Shown: piece by piece, positions 1 through 7,076 of the stretch | Layout of the letters: every line of letters begins with the position of its first letter | Position numbering within the stretch: the stretch's first letter is position 1 | DNA from: Euryarchaeota archaeon UBA33 | GTDB taxonomy: Archaea; Thermoplasmatota; E2; DHVEG-1 | Length of the DNA stretch: 13,421 nucleotides | NCBI GenBank assembly: GCA_002506745.1 | Contig: DAYE01000039.1 | Coordinates: 1 to 13,421 of the forward strand | Reading direction: 5' to 3' | Program-made: the position numbers and the translations under genes | Notes under the pieces: generated by a model | Told to the model about the DNA's origin: nothing | Databases searched by the model: none | What the model saw: only the letters and a program-made list of their open reading frames with translations

Positions 1-1
1 A

Positions 2-430
2 CAGCTTTGGGGGATCACTGGACTGTTACATGACCTCGATTATGATTTTACAAAAAACGACCCGGAGAAGCATTCACTGATTACCGTCAAAGTCTTAACT
101 GATTTATTACCTGCAGAAGCAATAAACGCTATCAAAGCGCATAACTATCAATATACTGCACAGATCCCACAGACCTATCTGGATAAATCGTTGATCGCTG
201 CTGATGCGGTATCCGGTCTGATCATCGCTGCGGCACTGGTCATGCCCTCTAAAAAACTTGCTGATGTGACCCCGAAGACATTATTGGCCAAGTTTAAGGA
301 TAAATCCTTCGCGGCAGGCTGTAACCGAAAACGAATTGAACTCTGTGCAGATATGGAACTAGAACTTCAGATGTTTCTTGAGATGAGTTTAGACTCACTT
401 AAGAGGATTTCTGATTCATTGGGGCTTTAA
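2..430 (+). CDS. HD-superfamily hydrolase (COG2316-like), 5' end missing
   Basis: Only the C-terminal 142 codons lie in the window; the frame is open from base 2. An HD motif (LLHDLDYD) is at fragment residues 8-15, with further metal-ligand candidates at His24 (PEKHS), His47 (KAHNY) and Asp68 (AADAVSGL). The order H-D...H...H...D matches HD-domain metal-dependent phosphohydrolases, and the tail (SKKL, FKDKSFAAG, ISDSLGL) looks like the small archaeal and bacterial family of predicted HDIG hydrolases. The first conserved His would lie upstream, outside the window. The family's substrate is not established, so I assign none. The stop codon is 3 bases before the aIF1A start, so it is probably co-transcribed with the ribosome-related genes that follow. 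A shorter start (TTG at 191) would remove the HD motif and is unlikely. Confidence 0.88.
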   Translation, partial: QLWGITGLLHDLDYDFTKNDPEKHSLITVKVLTDLLPAEAINAIKAHNYQYTAQIPQTYLDKSLIAADAVSGLIIAAALVMPSKKLADVTPKTLLAKFKDKSFAAGCNRKRIELCADMELELQMFLEMSLDSLKRISDSLGL

Positions 431-433
431 AGT

Positions 434-796
434 ATGACACCACCACAGAATACGTATGCAAGACCGCATCATTCACACGGAGCATCGCAAGACGGTGAGG
501 AAGGGTACTATCGGTTGCCGTTACCAAATCGAAGAAACAATGAGCTGTTCGCGATCGCTGAACAACTCCTTGGTGGGTCTCGCATTCATGTCGTCTGTGA
601 GGATAAAAAATCTCGTATGGCTCGTATCCCGGGGAAGATGAAACGTAAGGCTCGGGTGCGCGCTGGTGACCTGCTTATTATCAAACCATGGGATATCCAA
701 AATGAGAAAGCAGACATTGTTTTTCGCTATAGCAGGACTCAGGCGAGTAGTCTGAGCAGAAGAAAAATGCTTCCAGAGGAAATTAATGTCTTCTGA
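434..796 (+). CDS. eif1a: Translation initiation factor aIF1A
   Basis: A 120-residue protein with the S1/OB-fold core of eIF1A. A short basic/polar N-terminal tail (about residues 1-22) is followed by RLPLPNRRNNELFAIAEQLL, the signature HVVCEDKKSRMARIPGKMK and the strand region RVRAGDLLIIKPWDIQ. This is the archaeal homologue of bacterial IF1; it binds the A-site region of the small subunit during initiation. The length is close to the family norm, slightly long because of the N-terminal tail. Its last 11 bases overlap the start of the RIO1 gene and the upstream HD gene stops 3 bases before it, so translation is probably coupled. No strong ribosome-binding site precedes the ATG; GGGG lies about 10 bases upstream. 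Identification is secure. Confidence 0.97.
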   Translation: MTPPQNTYARPHHSHGASQDGEEGYYRLPLPNRRNNELFAIAEQLLGGSRIHVVCEDKKSRMARIPGKMKRKARVRAGDLLIIKPWDIQNEKADIVFRYSRTQASSLSRRKMLPEEINVF

Positions 797-1565
797 TGAA
801 CTTCTTAATGACAAGTGGTTGAAAAAACTCGATAGGCAATCACAAGTGATATTAGACCGCGTCGTTTTTAATCGAAAAACATTTGGTGAAGTATTCGATA
901 GACAAACGCTTCTGCTGCTTGGGAAACTGATTTCTGATAAAATAATCAATCAAATAGATTTTCCCATCTCCACGGGAAAAGAAGCAAATATCTTTCGTGG
1001 GACGACCCCGGAAAATGAGTTTGTTGCAATTAAAATCTTCCGAACCTCAACGATGACCTTCAAACATATCGCTGCGTATATCGAAGGTGATCCTCGTTTT
1101 TCGTATGGGTATAAAAACAGACGGGGTATTATCGAAGAATGGGCAAAAAAGGAATATAAAAACCTTGATTTATTGCAAAAGGCAAAGGTGCGCGCACCCG
1201 CTCCGATAAAATGTGTCCATAATGTTTTACTTATGGAGTATATAGGTACTGCTTCGAAACCAGCGCCGATGCTAAAAGATGTGCATCTTAAAGACCCGCA
1301 GAAGATCTTTGACGAAATCATGACATTTATGGCTAGGATGTACAAAGAAAAACTCGTCCATGCTGACCTCAGCGCATTTAATATTCTCATGTTTCGTCAG
1401 AAACCATACATCATTGATGTCGGTCAGGCGGTTCTAATTGATCACCCGTCCTCCTTTGAGTTTCTAAAAAGGGATATTCATAATATCACCTATTATTTCA
1501 AGAAATACGACATAGAAAGCGATGAACAAGCTATCTTTGAGAAACTGGTGAACAAAAAGAAGTGA
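786..1565 (+). CDS. rio1: RIO1-type serine/threonine protein kinase
   Basis: A 259-residue atypical kinase of the RIO1 group, which acts in late maturation of the small ribosomal subunit. Visible motifs: the RIO ATP-binding loop STGKEANIF (62-70), the ATP-contacting Lys83 in AIKIF, the catalytic loop HADLSAFN with Asp194 and Asn199, and the metal-binding IIDVGQAV with Asp211. The N-terminal alpha region (about 1-60) is the usual RIO1 extension; there is no winged helix, which argues against RIO2. The ATG at 786 is preceded by AGAGGA at 774-779 inside the aIF1A gene and overlaps that gene by 11 bases in another frame. It lies between aIF1A and a Dim2-like KH protein, a neighbourhood expected for 30S assembly. 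Confidence 0.97.
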   Translation: MSSDELLNDKWLKKLDRQSQVILDRVVFNRKTFGEVFDRQTLLLLGKLISDKIINQIDFPISTGKEANIFRGTTPENEFVAIKIFRTSTMTFKHIAAYIEGDPRFSYGYKNRRGIIEEWAKKEYKNLDLLQKAKVRAPAPIKCVHNVLLMEYIGTASKPAPMLKDVHLKDPQKIFDEIMTFMARMYKEKLVHADLSAFNILMFRQKPYIIDVGQAVLIDHPSSFEFLKRDIHNITYYFKKYDIESDEQAIFEKLVNKKK

Positions 1566-1571
1566 TGAATC

Positions 1572-2117
1572 ATGAAATATATACGTATTCCAAAAGAACG
1601 TGTTGGAGTATTGATCGGCAAGGACGGTGAAACGAAGAAGACGATCGAGAGGATCTTACAGGTACATCTTGAGATCGATTCTGAGGAAGGGGAAATAGCG
1701 TTCAATGAGCAAGAAGCAAAAGATCCCCTTATTCCCTTAAAGGTTCAAGACGTGATCCGTGCAATTGGACGAGGGTTTTCACCGGAGCATGCATTCCGTT
1801 TGTTTGGGGAAGAAACAGAGCTGTATATCTTTGATATTTATGATTATGTGGGGAAAAAGGAGTCTCATCTCATCCGGGTGAAAGCAAGGGTCATCGGACG
1901 TGAGGGAAAAACAAAACGGGTCATCGAAGGTCTCACGGGAGGCATCCTTGCGGTCTATGGTCATACGGTCGCCGTGATAGCAGATTTTGAAACCATGGAT
2001 ATCGCAAAAAAAGCACTTGATATGCTGCTGAGCGGCAGCGAACATCCCACCGTGTATCGATACCTTGAGAGGGAAATGAAAAAATATCATCTGAGCCGAC
2101 GTATTTCCCGTGAATGA
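1572..2117 (+). CDS. Two-KH-domain RNA-binding protein, Dim2/Pno1-like
   Basis: A 181-residue protein with two KH domains. The first has its GxxG loop at GKDG (16-19, context VLIGKDGETKK); the second has GREG (109-112, context RVIGREGKTKR). The end carries GSEHPTVYRYLE (155-166), similar to the conserved C-terminal helix motif of the Pno1/Dim2 family (COG1094). In eukaryotes Pno1/Dim2 binds near the 3' end of 18S rRNA, and archaeal homologues are thought to act in 16S maturation; here the role is inferred from family and from the adjacent RIO1 gene. It starts 6 bases after the RIO1 stop, and AGTGATG overlapping that stop can serve as the ribosome-binding site. Length and domain order are normal for the archaeal family. 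Confidence 0.94.
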   Translation: MKYIRIPKERVGVLIGKDGETKKTIERILQVHLEIDSEEGEIAFNEQEAKDPLIPLKVQDVIRAIGRGFSPEHAFRLFGEETELYIFDIYDYVGKKESHLIRVKARVIGREGKTKRVIEGLTGGILAVYGHTVAVIADFETMDIAKKALDMLLSGSEHPTVYRYLEREMKKYHLSRRISRE

Positions 2118-2149
2118 AGGTACTTTCCTGGAACCATCGTCGTACCAGA

Positions 2150-2193
2150 AACTTTTAATCCTTAGAGATGGTTATTGCCTGTTCGCATAGGTG
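2150..2193 (+). promoter_or_regulatory. Possible TATA box and ribosome-binding site of the MCM-like gene
   Basis: The gap after the KH gene is the largest in this cluster. CTTTTAAT at 2151-2158 is a weak archaeal TATA-like element. AGGTG at 2189-2193 lies 4 bases before the ATG at 2198 and is complementary to the 3' end of archaeal 16S rRNA. Together they favour the 2198 start over an in-frame ATG at 2168 and allow the last two genes of the cluster to be transcribed separately. This is a sequence reading only. Confidence 0.4.
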
Positions 2194-2197
2194 CTCT

Positions 2198-3529
2198 ATG
2201 GAAGATGATCTGACCTTACTTGGTGTTGTTCCCTCTGATCGAAAGAAATTGGAAAACATGGGGATTACGACCCTTGAACAGATCGCCCTTATGTCTGTTT
2301 CCTCGCTTGGAATGGGATCTAGTAAAGGAATAATGCTTGTGCAGCGAGCACGGAACATCCTTGCGAATGAAAACATCCTTGATATCATAATCACCAACGG
2401 GGATCTCATTGAAATCACATCAAAAAAAACCGATCGAGCGGTCATCAAATCGATTCTGAATGTCTTAGATGTCTATGCAGTCGGCTGGGGGAACGCTGCA
2501 TTAACCATTGAGGGGAACGTGTTACAGCTTTCGCGGAAATCCGAGGCGTTTTCTAAAGTGATTTCAAAAGCAGAGGGCCTTCGTGAGATCCTTGAGTCAA
2601 AGAAGATGATAGAACGCGAAAAAAGCGGGATCTATCTCCCTGAGGATGAATTAAAAAAGTTTGCAAAAGAACGTGGATTTCATGGGTTCTGGGAAAACGT
2701 CTTCCACGAAATCCATGGGAATGACATCATGAAGAAGGTGATCGCAGCAAGCATATTTTCCACCTTCGAAGAACCAGTCCATTCCCTGATAATCGGAGAA
2801 CCAGGGAGCAGCAAAACAATGGCCAAGGAAATCATCACAGAACGATTCTCAGAAATTATCACGATTGGCGCCAATACAACACGATCAGGGCTCGTGTGTC
2901 ATCTTGGGACCGGTGATCTTGGGGCACTCCCGCATGCGAATCGGAAACTGGTCTTAGTCGACGAGTTTGATAAAATCCCCGGGGAAGACATAGAATATTG
3001 TTATGAACTGCTTTCCAATGGTAAATGCAGTGTGCATTCCGCAAAACTCCATCAGAACATCGAAAGCAATTTCATCATGATTGCGTTCGCAAACCCGAAA
3101 TCACAGGTGTTTGGGAAAAACGCGTTAAAGGACATCGGGTTATCTCCTCTGTTGATGAGTCGATGTGCATTAGTCGTAAAAGTCCAAAACATCGGTAAAG
3201 AAGATCGACTGAACCTGTTCAGAAAAAAATTTTATGGGACCGGGGAGCTAAAAGAGAAGCATGACTATTATGATCAGTGGGTAAAGCTAGCAAGACGATT
3301 CGAGCCAGCCATCTCCGCTTCTGAGAAAAACGTCAATAAGTACCTGAATATCATGAATGACATCGTAGAGGATCACTATAATACGACGCTGCGAAGAGAC
3401 CTTCGAATGTCAGATTATCTCCGCAGGATACCCCTTGCCATTGCTCGTTCTTCATTTAGCTCCGTCGATAACAAGGTATTGGTAGAAGCAGAAACGTTAA
3501 TAAAAGAATCAATTGAGACCTGGATGTGA
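2198..3529 (+). CDS. MCM-like AAA+ ATPase with N-terminal helix-hairpin-helix domain
   Basis: A 443-residue ATPase with MCM-type motifs. Walker A is GEPGSSKT (200-207), Walker B is LVLVDEFDKI (251-260; MCM has IDEFDKM), sensor 1 is FANP with Asn299, and the arginine finger is LSPLLMSR with Arg322. SVHSAK (278-283) sits where MCM has the presensor-1 hairpin with its lysine. The stretch between Walker A and B (RSGL...GDLGAL) resembles the MCM helix-2 region but is shorter. Residues 5-56 resemble the helix-hairpin-helix of RadA/Rad51 N-termini; residues about 60-140 match nothing I recognise. The MCM OB-fold/zinc N-terminal domain and C-terminal winged helix are absent. It is probably a DNA-dependent ATPase; helicase activity is unproven. 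It ends 1 base before nadE. An ATG at 2168 would add ten residues but has a poorer ribosome-binding site. Confidence 0.85.
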   Translation: MEDDLTLLGVVPSDRKKLENMGITTLEQIALMSVSSLGMGSSKGIMLVQRARNILANENILDIIITNGDLIEITSKKTDRAVIKSILNVLDVYAVGWGNAALTIEGNVLQLSRKSEAFSKVISKAEGLREILESKKMIEREKSGIYLPEDELKKFAKERGFHGFWENVFHEIHGNDIMKKVIAASIFSTFEEPVHSLIIGEPGSSKTMAKEIITERFSEIITIGANTTRSGLVCHLGTGDLGALPHANRKLVLVDEFDKIPGEDIEYCYELLSNGKCSVHSAKLHQNIESNFIMIAFANPKSQVFGKNALKDIGLSPLLMSRCALVVKVQNIGKEDRLNLFRKKFYGTGELKEKHDYYDQWVKLARRFEPAISASEKNVNKYLNIMNDIVEDHYNTTLRRDLRMSDYLRRIPLAIARSSFSSVDNKVLVEAETLIKESIETWM

Positions 3530-3530
3530 T

Positions 3531-4355
3531 ATGAACATGGTCGATCTGTCGATGAGCTCTCAAGATGTTTCCACTATCATAAAAGAGTTTATTAAAACCT
3601 ACGTGGAAAATTCGGGTTGTTCCAGTGTTGTGCTTGGTCTTTCTGGTGGTGTGGACTCCGCTGTCTGTGCGCTTTTATGCAGGGACGCACTCGGAGTACA
3701 CAACGTCCAATGCGTATTCCTTCCGGATGAAGCCACGCCAGCGCTTGATCGCAAACATGTGAAGCTCTTTGTAAACACCTTTAATGTCGATTGTGCAGAA
3801 ATAGATATCTCCTCCTTTGTCTCATTATTTCATAAGGCGTTGGCACAAAAAAAGAGATTAACGCTTGCGAACATCAAACCCCGGGTGCGGATGATTCTAT
3901 TATACGAATATGCAAACGAGACCAATAGCCTGGTCTGTGGAACGTCGAACAAATCAGAGATCCTGGTGGGGTATTTCACCAAGTACGGCGATGGCGGCGT
4001 TGATTTTCAACCGCTTGGTGATCTGTATAAAACCCAGATCTTTCAGCTGGCTAGGTATCTGAAAATACCTGCTCCGATCATCCGAAAACCACCGACCGCG
4101 GGACTCTGGGTCGGGCAGACCGATGAAAAAGAGCTTCGGATGAGCTATCAGACCCTTGATGAAATCCTCTTTGGATTGGAACAGAAGATCGATATCAGTG
4201 AGATACAAAAAACCTCGCATGCGTCAAAAGAACAAATCGAGAGGATCAGGATGATGAGGGTGAAAAGTCAGCATAAACGACGATTCCCCCTGGTGCCAAA
4301 GATTGGTATTCGGACCCCTGGTCTTGATTGGCGTTCCCCCGTACAAGAAGGATAA
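3531..4355 (+). CDS. nadE: NH3-dependent NAD(+) synthetase
   Basis: A 274-residue enzyme that amidates nicotinic acid adenine dinucleotide to NAD+ with ATP, the last step of NAD synthesis. The ATP-pyrophosphatase loop SGGVDS is at 38-43. Further family blocks are GTSNKSE, GYFTKYGDGGVDFQPLGDLYKTQ, KPPTAGLWVGQTDE and the C-terminal KRRFPLVPKIG. There is no glutaminase domain, so ammonia is the expected nitrogen source, and the length matches the short form. ATG 3531 starts 1 base after the preceding stop; ATG 3537 (residue 3) is an equally plausible start because GGATGTGAT lies about 6 bases before it. The gene ends 7 bases from the convergent peptidase stop. Confidence 0.96.
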   Translation: MNMVDLSMSSQDVSTIIKEFIKTYVENSGCSSVVLGLSGGVDSAVCALLCRDALGVHNVQCVFLPDEATPALDRKHVKLFVNTFNVDCAEIDISSFVSLFHKALAQKKRLTLANIKPRVRMILLYEYANETNSLVCGTSNKSEILVGYFTKYGDGGVDFQPLGDLYKTQIFQLARYLKIPAPIIRKPPTAGLWVGQTDEKELRMSYQTLDEILFGLEQKIDISEIQKTSHASKEQIERIRMMRVKSQHKRRFPLVPKIGIRTPGLDWRSPVQEG

Positions 4356-4362
4356 ACGGGTT

Positions 4363-6963
4363 TTAGAAGAACTTCCAAAGCGTCAATTCTCTTGAGCTGT
4401 TATGCCCCTCTGTATCATAGGCGACGATTTTTATGGTATGCTGCAGAAACGCGAAGCGATTCCAGGTCCAACTGTAGGGTGCTGTCGTATCGGTTGACTG
4501 GACTGCGCCATCAAGGAAGAACTCCACGCGATCTATGTTATAATTATTGCTGGTTACATTGGTCTCAATCGTGATCTTCCCGATACTCACCGGTGTGAAA
4601 AACGGCATGATCAGTTTGTCACCGATATAGAGCGCTTTCTGTGGTTTGGTCACCTGCATCTGGATATATGTGGGGATGCGTAACGTTGGATCACCAAACA
4701 TTGCCATCCCATAGTACCATTCCTTTTCCCATTGGACATACGGGGCTTGGGCGTCGAACCAGAGGCGGAACGCTTCACCAATGCTTTTTCCCTCCGAAAG
4801 CGGCTGGGTGAAATCAGCAAAATTCAGCATGCTGCCGCTCTTGGAGGAGGCGACCGTAATAAGTCCTGAGGATGTATGAAAGATATAGGCTCCTGCGAGA
4901 TAATTCTCATCAGTGAATCGCCCAGGTCCACAAGCGAACAGGTTATAGAACAGGACAGGGGGGTCCCGATCCTGGATATCCTGCGACAACACCCAGGCGC
5001 CACGATCGTAAAACGCGCCAATGTTGAACGGATAACCACTCCTAATCCCGCGCTCCCAAACTCCTAATGGTGCGTTTTCCCCTTCACTTGGAGTCACATT
5101 CGATTCATCACCAAGATAATCGGTGCTGAGCCGTGTCGCTTTATCCGGGTTTGCGTACGGGCCGTTCACAAGCCAGGTCCCAACATACGTAATTGGTGTC
5201 GGCTGCGGGTCATAGGTTAAACCATTCACGACGCCACCATCTGGTGTGCACAAACGAGCGGTGAACCCATGGTCACCCATCCACTCGGAAATCTTAATAA
5301 GCAATCGATTTTCACCGGGTTGAAGGGTGACGTTTATTTTTTTCATATCGATCTCGAAGCCCCCGTACCGGTTGTCGTAGAGGACTTCGTTGCCGTTGAG
5401 CCAGACACGTGCGCCATCATCATAGCCCATCCATAATTGACAGGTTGTCTGCTCTGAGGCATACACTCGGACGAACGCGTAACACGCCCCATAATCAGCA
5501 TCGTTACAGTAGTCACTCAGATCAATGTACGGGTTGCCTGCGTCGTACCTCGTCCAGATTTTACCAGCGTTTTCATCTCCTTCATTCGGGTTGAGGGATT
5601 CTTCGCTTACATCAAGATAGTTCGTTGTGAGATATTCCCAGAAATTATCTGCGACGTCCTGATGGAATCCATTCAGCAAGAAGCTGCGTATATATTCTGC
5701 TTCCCCTCCGTGTTCTTCAGGGTCGCTCAGTTGATAGGAAAGATCGTTAAAAGCTGAACCATTCAGATCGCTCACTCGAGCGGAGAGTTGGTAATCCCCG
5801 CCATCTTGACTTACTTTGCACAGTAATCGATTCCATCCGAGATTCAAGGAAATATTTGTGGTGTATTGATCAGGGCTCCATCCGCCATAACGATCCTTGG
5901 TTAGTACATTGATTCCGTTGACCCATGCTTTAACCCCATCATCACATCCGAGCAGGAGTTTTGCCTGTCGTGCTGAGGGACTGTAGATGTAGATATGGGC
6001 ATATGCAGCAGACTCTGTTGGTCGGGTGCTGAAATAATGTCCCCCTGAGTAGCTATGAACACAGACCTGCACGAAATGTTGCCCAAGGTCCATCTGATTC
6101 AGATAATCCTCAGCGGTGGTAAAAAATCCATAATCGTGGCGGGTCACATTTTTCTCATAAATCAGGTTAAGATTCACATCCATGTCAAACCAATCTTCTT
6201 CTACGTATTCCAATCCTCGCCAGGGTTGGATCAGTTCGCCAATGCGGTAGGCGTGGGCTTTGGCAAAGTAATCGTTGACCATGTTTGCTTCACTGTCATA
6301 GGTCAAGGTATTGACGTAAATACGTCCAACATACACCTCAGGCCCCATATCACCAGAGCCCGCCTCATGGACCTCGTAGACTCCGTCATCGTTCGCGTCC
6401 CGCCAGGTGCCATCAAGGTCCATGTAGAACAAATCGCTTGGGAACTGGTCTCCGGAAACCTCTGCCCATGCTGCAGGGATATCACCAACGAAGAGTACCC
6501 CGGTGGTTCCTGTGGAATATTGTTCCTGTATCCAGGATTTAATATCCTCAGGGTTTCCTCCGGATGTTTCTGTCTGAGCTACGACGTATCCCTCCAATGT
6601 GAGATCCGAAATATATTGAAGCAGCATGGTATCAATCAATGGATAGAGGTTTTCATTCACCAGGATCGCAAGAGAATAATTCTCAGAAAAAACAGATGCC
6701 TTCCACTCTTTTGGTGTTGAAAAACGCGCAGGTTTATAGGGGTGGTTCAGAAGGTACTCTTCGTAGGTTCCTGGTAATTCCCCGTTCGGTGAGTACCATT
6801 GGAGTTTTTCGATGAATCGTCCATCCTGTTCCCCCAGTTCATTCTGTTTAAGGGGGATATCTTGCTGAACACTGGTGCTGGTGGTATTTCCCTGGATGAG
6901 TGCTGCTGGTGTGAGAAGTAAAATCAGACTGACAGCAATGAAGGCTGGTATTTTTTTCTTCAT
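4363..6963 (-). CDS. Secreted C25 (gingipain-type) cysteine peptidase with inserted modules and Ig-like tail
   Basis: An 866-residue exported protein. A signal peptide covers about residues 1-25 (KKK, hydrophobic core, then ALIQG). Residues about 96-310 carry the C25 N-terminal half: GVLFVGDIPAAW, PSDLFYMDLDG, a Ca-loop-like DANDDGVYEVHE (189-200) and EVYVGRIY. The likely catalytic His is 303 (CVHSYSGGH; His309 is the alternative). The likely catalytic Cys is 678 in NLFACGPGRF, followed by GLITVASS and the family hallmark MFGDPTLRI (755-763). Between them lie two copies of a module with DDGxxxWxNG. Residues about 790-866 form an Ig-like domain (RVEFFLDG, APYSWTW, HTIKIVAYD), ending WKFF. No membrane anchor is visible. 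The predicted role is extracellular protein degradation, with specificity unknown. AGGGGG lies 5 bases before the ATG. Catalytic residues are assigned by motif only. Confidence 0.85.
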   Translation of the reverse strand: MKKKIPAFIAVSLILLLTPAALIQGNTTSTSVQQDIPLKQNELGEQDGRFIEKLQWYSPNGELPGTYEEYLLNHPYKPARFSTPKEWKASVFSENYSLAILVNENLYPLIDTMLLQYISDLTLEGYVVAQTETSGGNPEDIKSWIQEQYSTGTTGVLFVGDIPAAWAEVSGDQFPSDLFYMDLDGTWRDANDDGVYEVHEAGSGDMGPEVYVGRIYVNTLTYDSEANMVNDYFAKAHAYRIGELIQPWRGLEYVEEDWFDMDVNLNLIYEKNVTRHDYGFFTTAEDYLNQMDLGQHFVQVCVHSYSGGHYFSTRPTESAAYAHIYIYSPSARQAKLLLGCDDGVKAWVNGINVLTKDRYGGWSPDQYTTNISLNLGWNRLLCKVSQDGGDYQLSARVSDLNGSAFNDLSYQLSDPEEHGGEAEYIRSFLLNGFHQDVADNFWEYLTTNYLDVSEESLNPNEGDENAGKIWTRYDAGNPYIDLSDYCNDADYGACYAFVRVYASEQTTCQLWMGYDDGARVWLNGNEVLYDNRYGGFEIDMKKINVTLQPGENRLLIKISEWMGDHGFTARLCTPDGGVVNGLTYDPQPTPITYVGTWLVNGPYANPDKATRLSTDYLGDESNVTPSEGENAPLGVWERGIRSGYPFNIGAFYDRGAWVLSQDIQDRDPPVLFYNLFACGPGRFTDENYLAGAYIFHTSSGLITVASSKSGSMLNFADFTQPLSEGKSIGEAFRLWFDAQAPYVQWEKEWYYGMAMFGDPTLRIPTYIQMQVTKPQKALYIGDKLIMPFFTPVSIGKITIETNVTSNNYNIDRVEFFLDGAVQSTDTTAPYSWTWNRFAFLQHTIKIVAYDTEGHNSSRELTLWKFF
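5014..5496 (-). repeat. Second copy of intragenic duplicated module in the C25 peptidase
   Basis: It encodes residues about 490-650. Matching landmarks are CYAFVRVYAS (494-503), DDGARVWLNG (515-524), RYGG (532-535), GENRLLIKIS (550-559), TARLCT (568-573), TWLVNGP (596-602) and TPSEG (624-628). It is followed directly by the C-terminal half of the peptidase domain with Cys678. The duplication therefore lies wholly between the two halves of the catalytic domain. Confidence 0.75.
5497..6018 (-). repeat. First copy of intragenic duplicated module in the C25 peptidase
   Basis: It encodes residues about 316-489. Landmarks are AYAHIYIYSPS (320-330), DDGVKAWVNG (341-350), RYGG (358-361), GWNRLLCKVS (376-385), SARVSD (394-399), FLLNGF (428-433) and NPNEG (458-462). 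The second copy has the same landmarks 174 residues later in its first half and 166-169 later in its second half. The sandwich-like pattern and DDG..W.NG motif resemble carbohydrate- or protein-binding beta modules of secreted enzymes. The copies have diverged at residue level. Confidence 0.75.
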
Positions 6964-6968
6964 GAAAA

Positions 6969-7020
6969 CCCCCTATTAGTAATATAATTAGATACCTATT
7001 ACTCTGATCTCTTTTTTAAA
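6969..7020 (-). promoter_or_regulatory. Promoter and ribosome-binding site of the C25 peptidase gene
   Basis: On the minus strand TTTAAAAAAG (7020-7011) is a good archaeal TATA box with purine-rich BRE-like bases (GCAAAAGA) before it. A start about 25 bases downstream would leave a leader of some 25 bases containing AGGGGG (6974-6969), 5 bases from the ATG. This separates the gene from the metG-purC pair upstream on the same strand. Confidence 0.6.
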
Positions 7021-7076
7021 TCTTTTGCCTAAGCAACAAAATGAGACACAAAAACTAGGATTTTACATGAAGATGT

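Noticed and set aside
521..949. A 142-codon minus-strand frame across aIF1A and RIO1
   Set aside because: It is a shadow of two clearly conserved plus-strand genes and has no family similarity.
2118..2149. GGTAC/GTACC inverted pair after the KH gene
   Set aside because: Arms of only 5 bp with an 18-base spacer and no T-tract; expected by chance.
6055..6720. A 221-codon open frame on the plus strand inside the peptidase gene
   Set aside because: It is antisense to conserved C25 motifs on the minus strand (GDIPAAW, EVYVGRIY), and its translation has no recognisable domain or ribosome-binding site.
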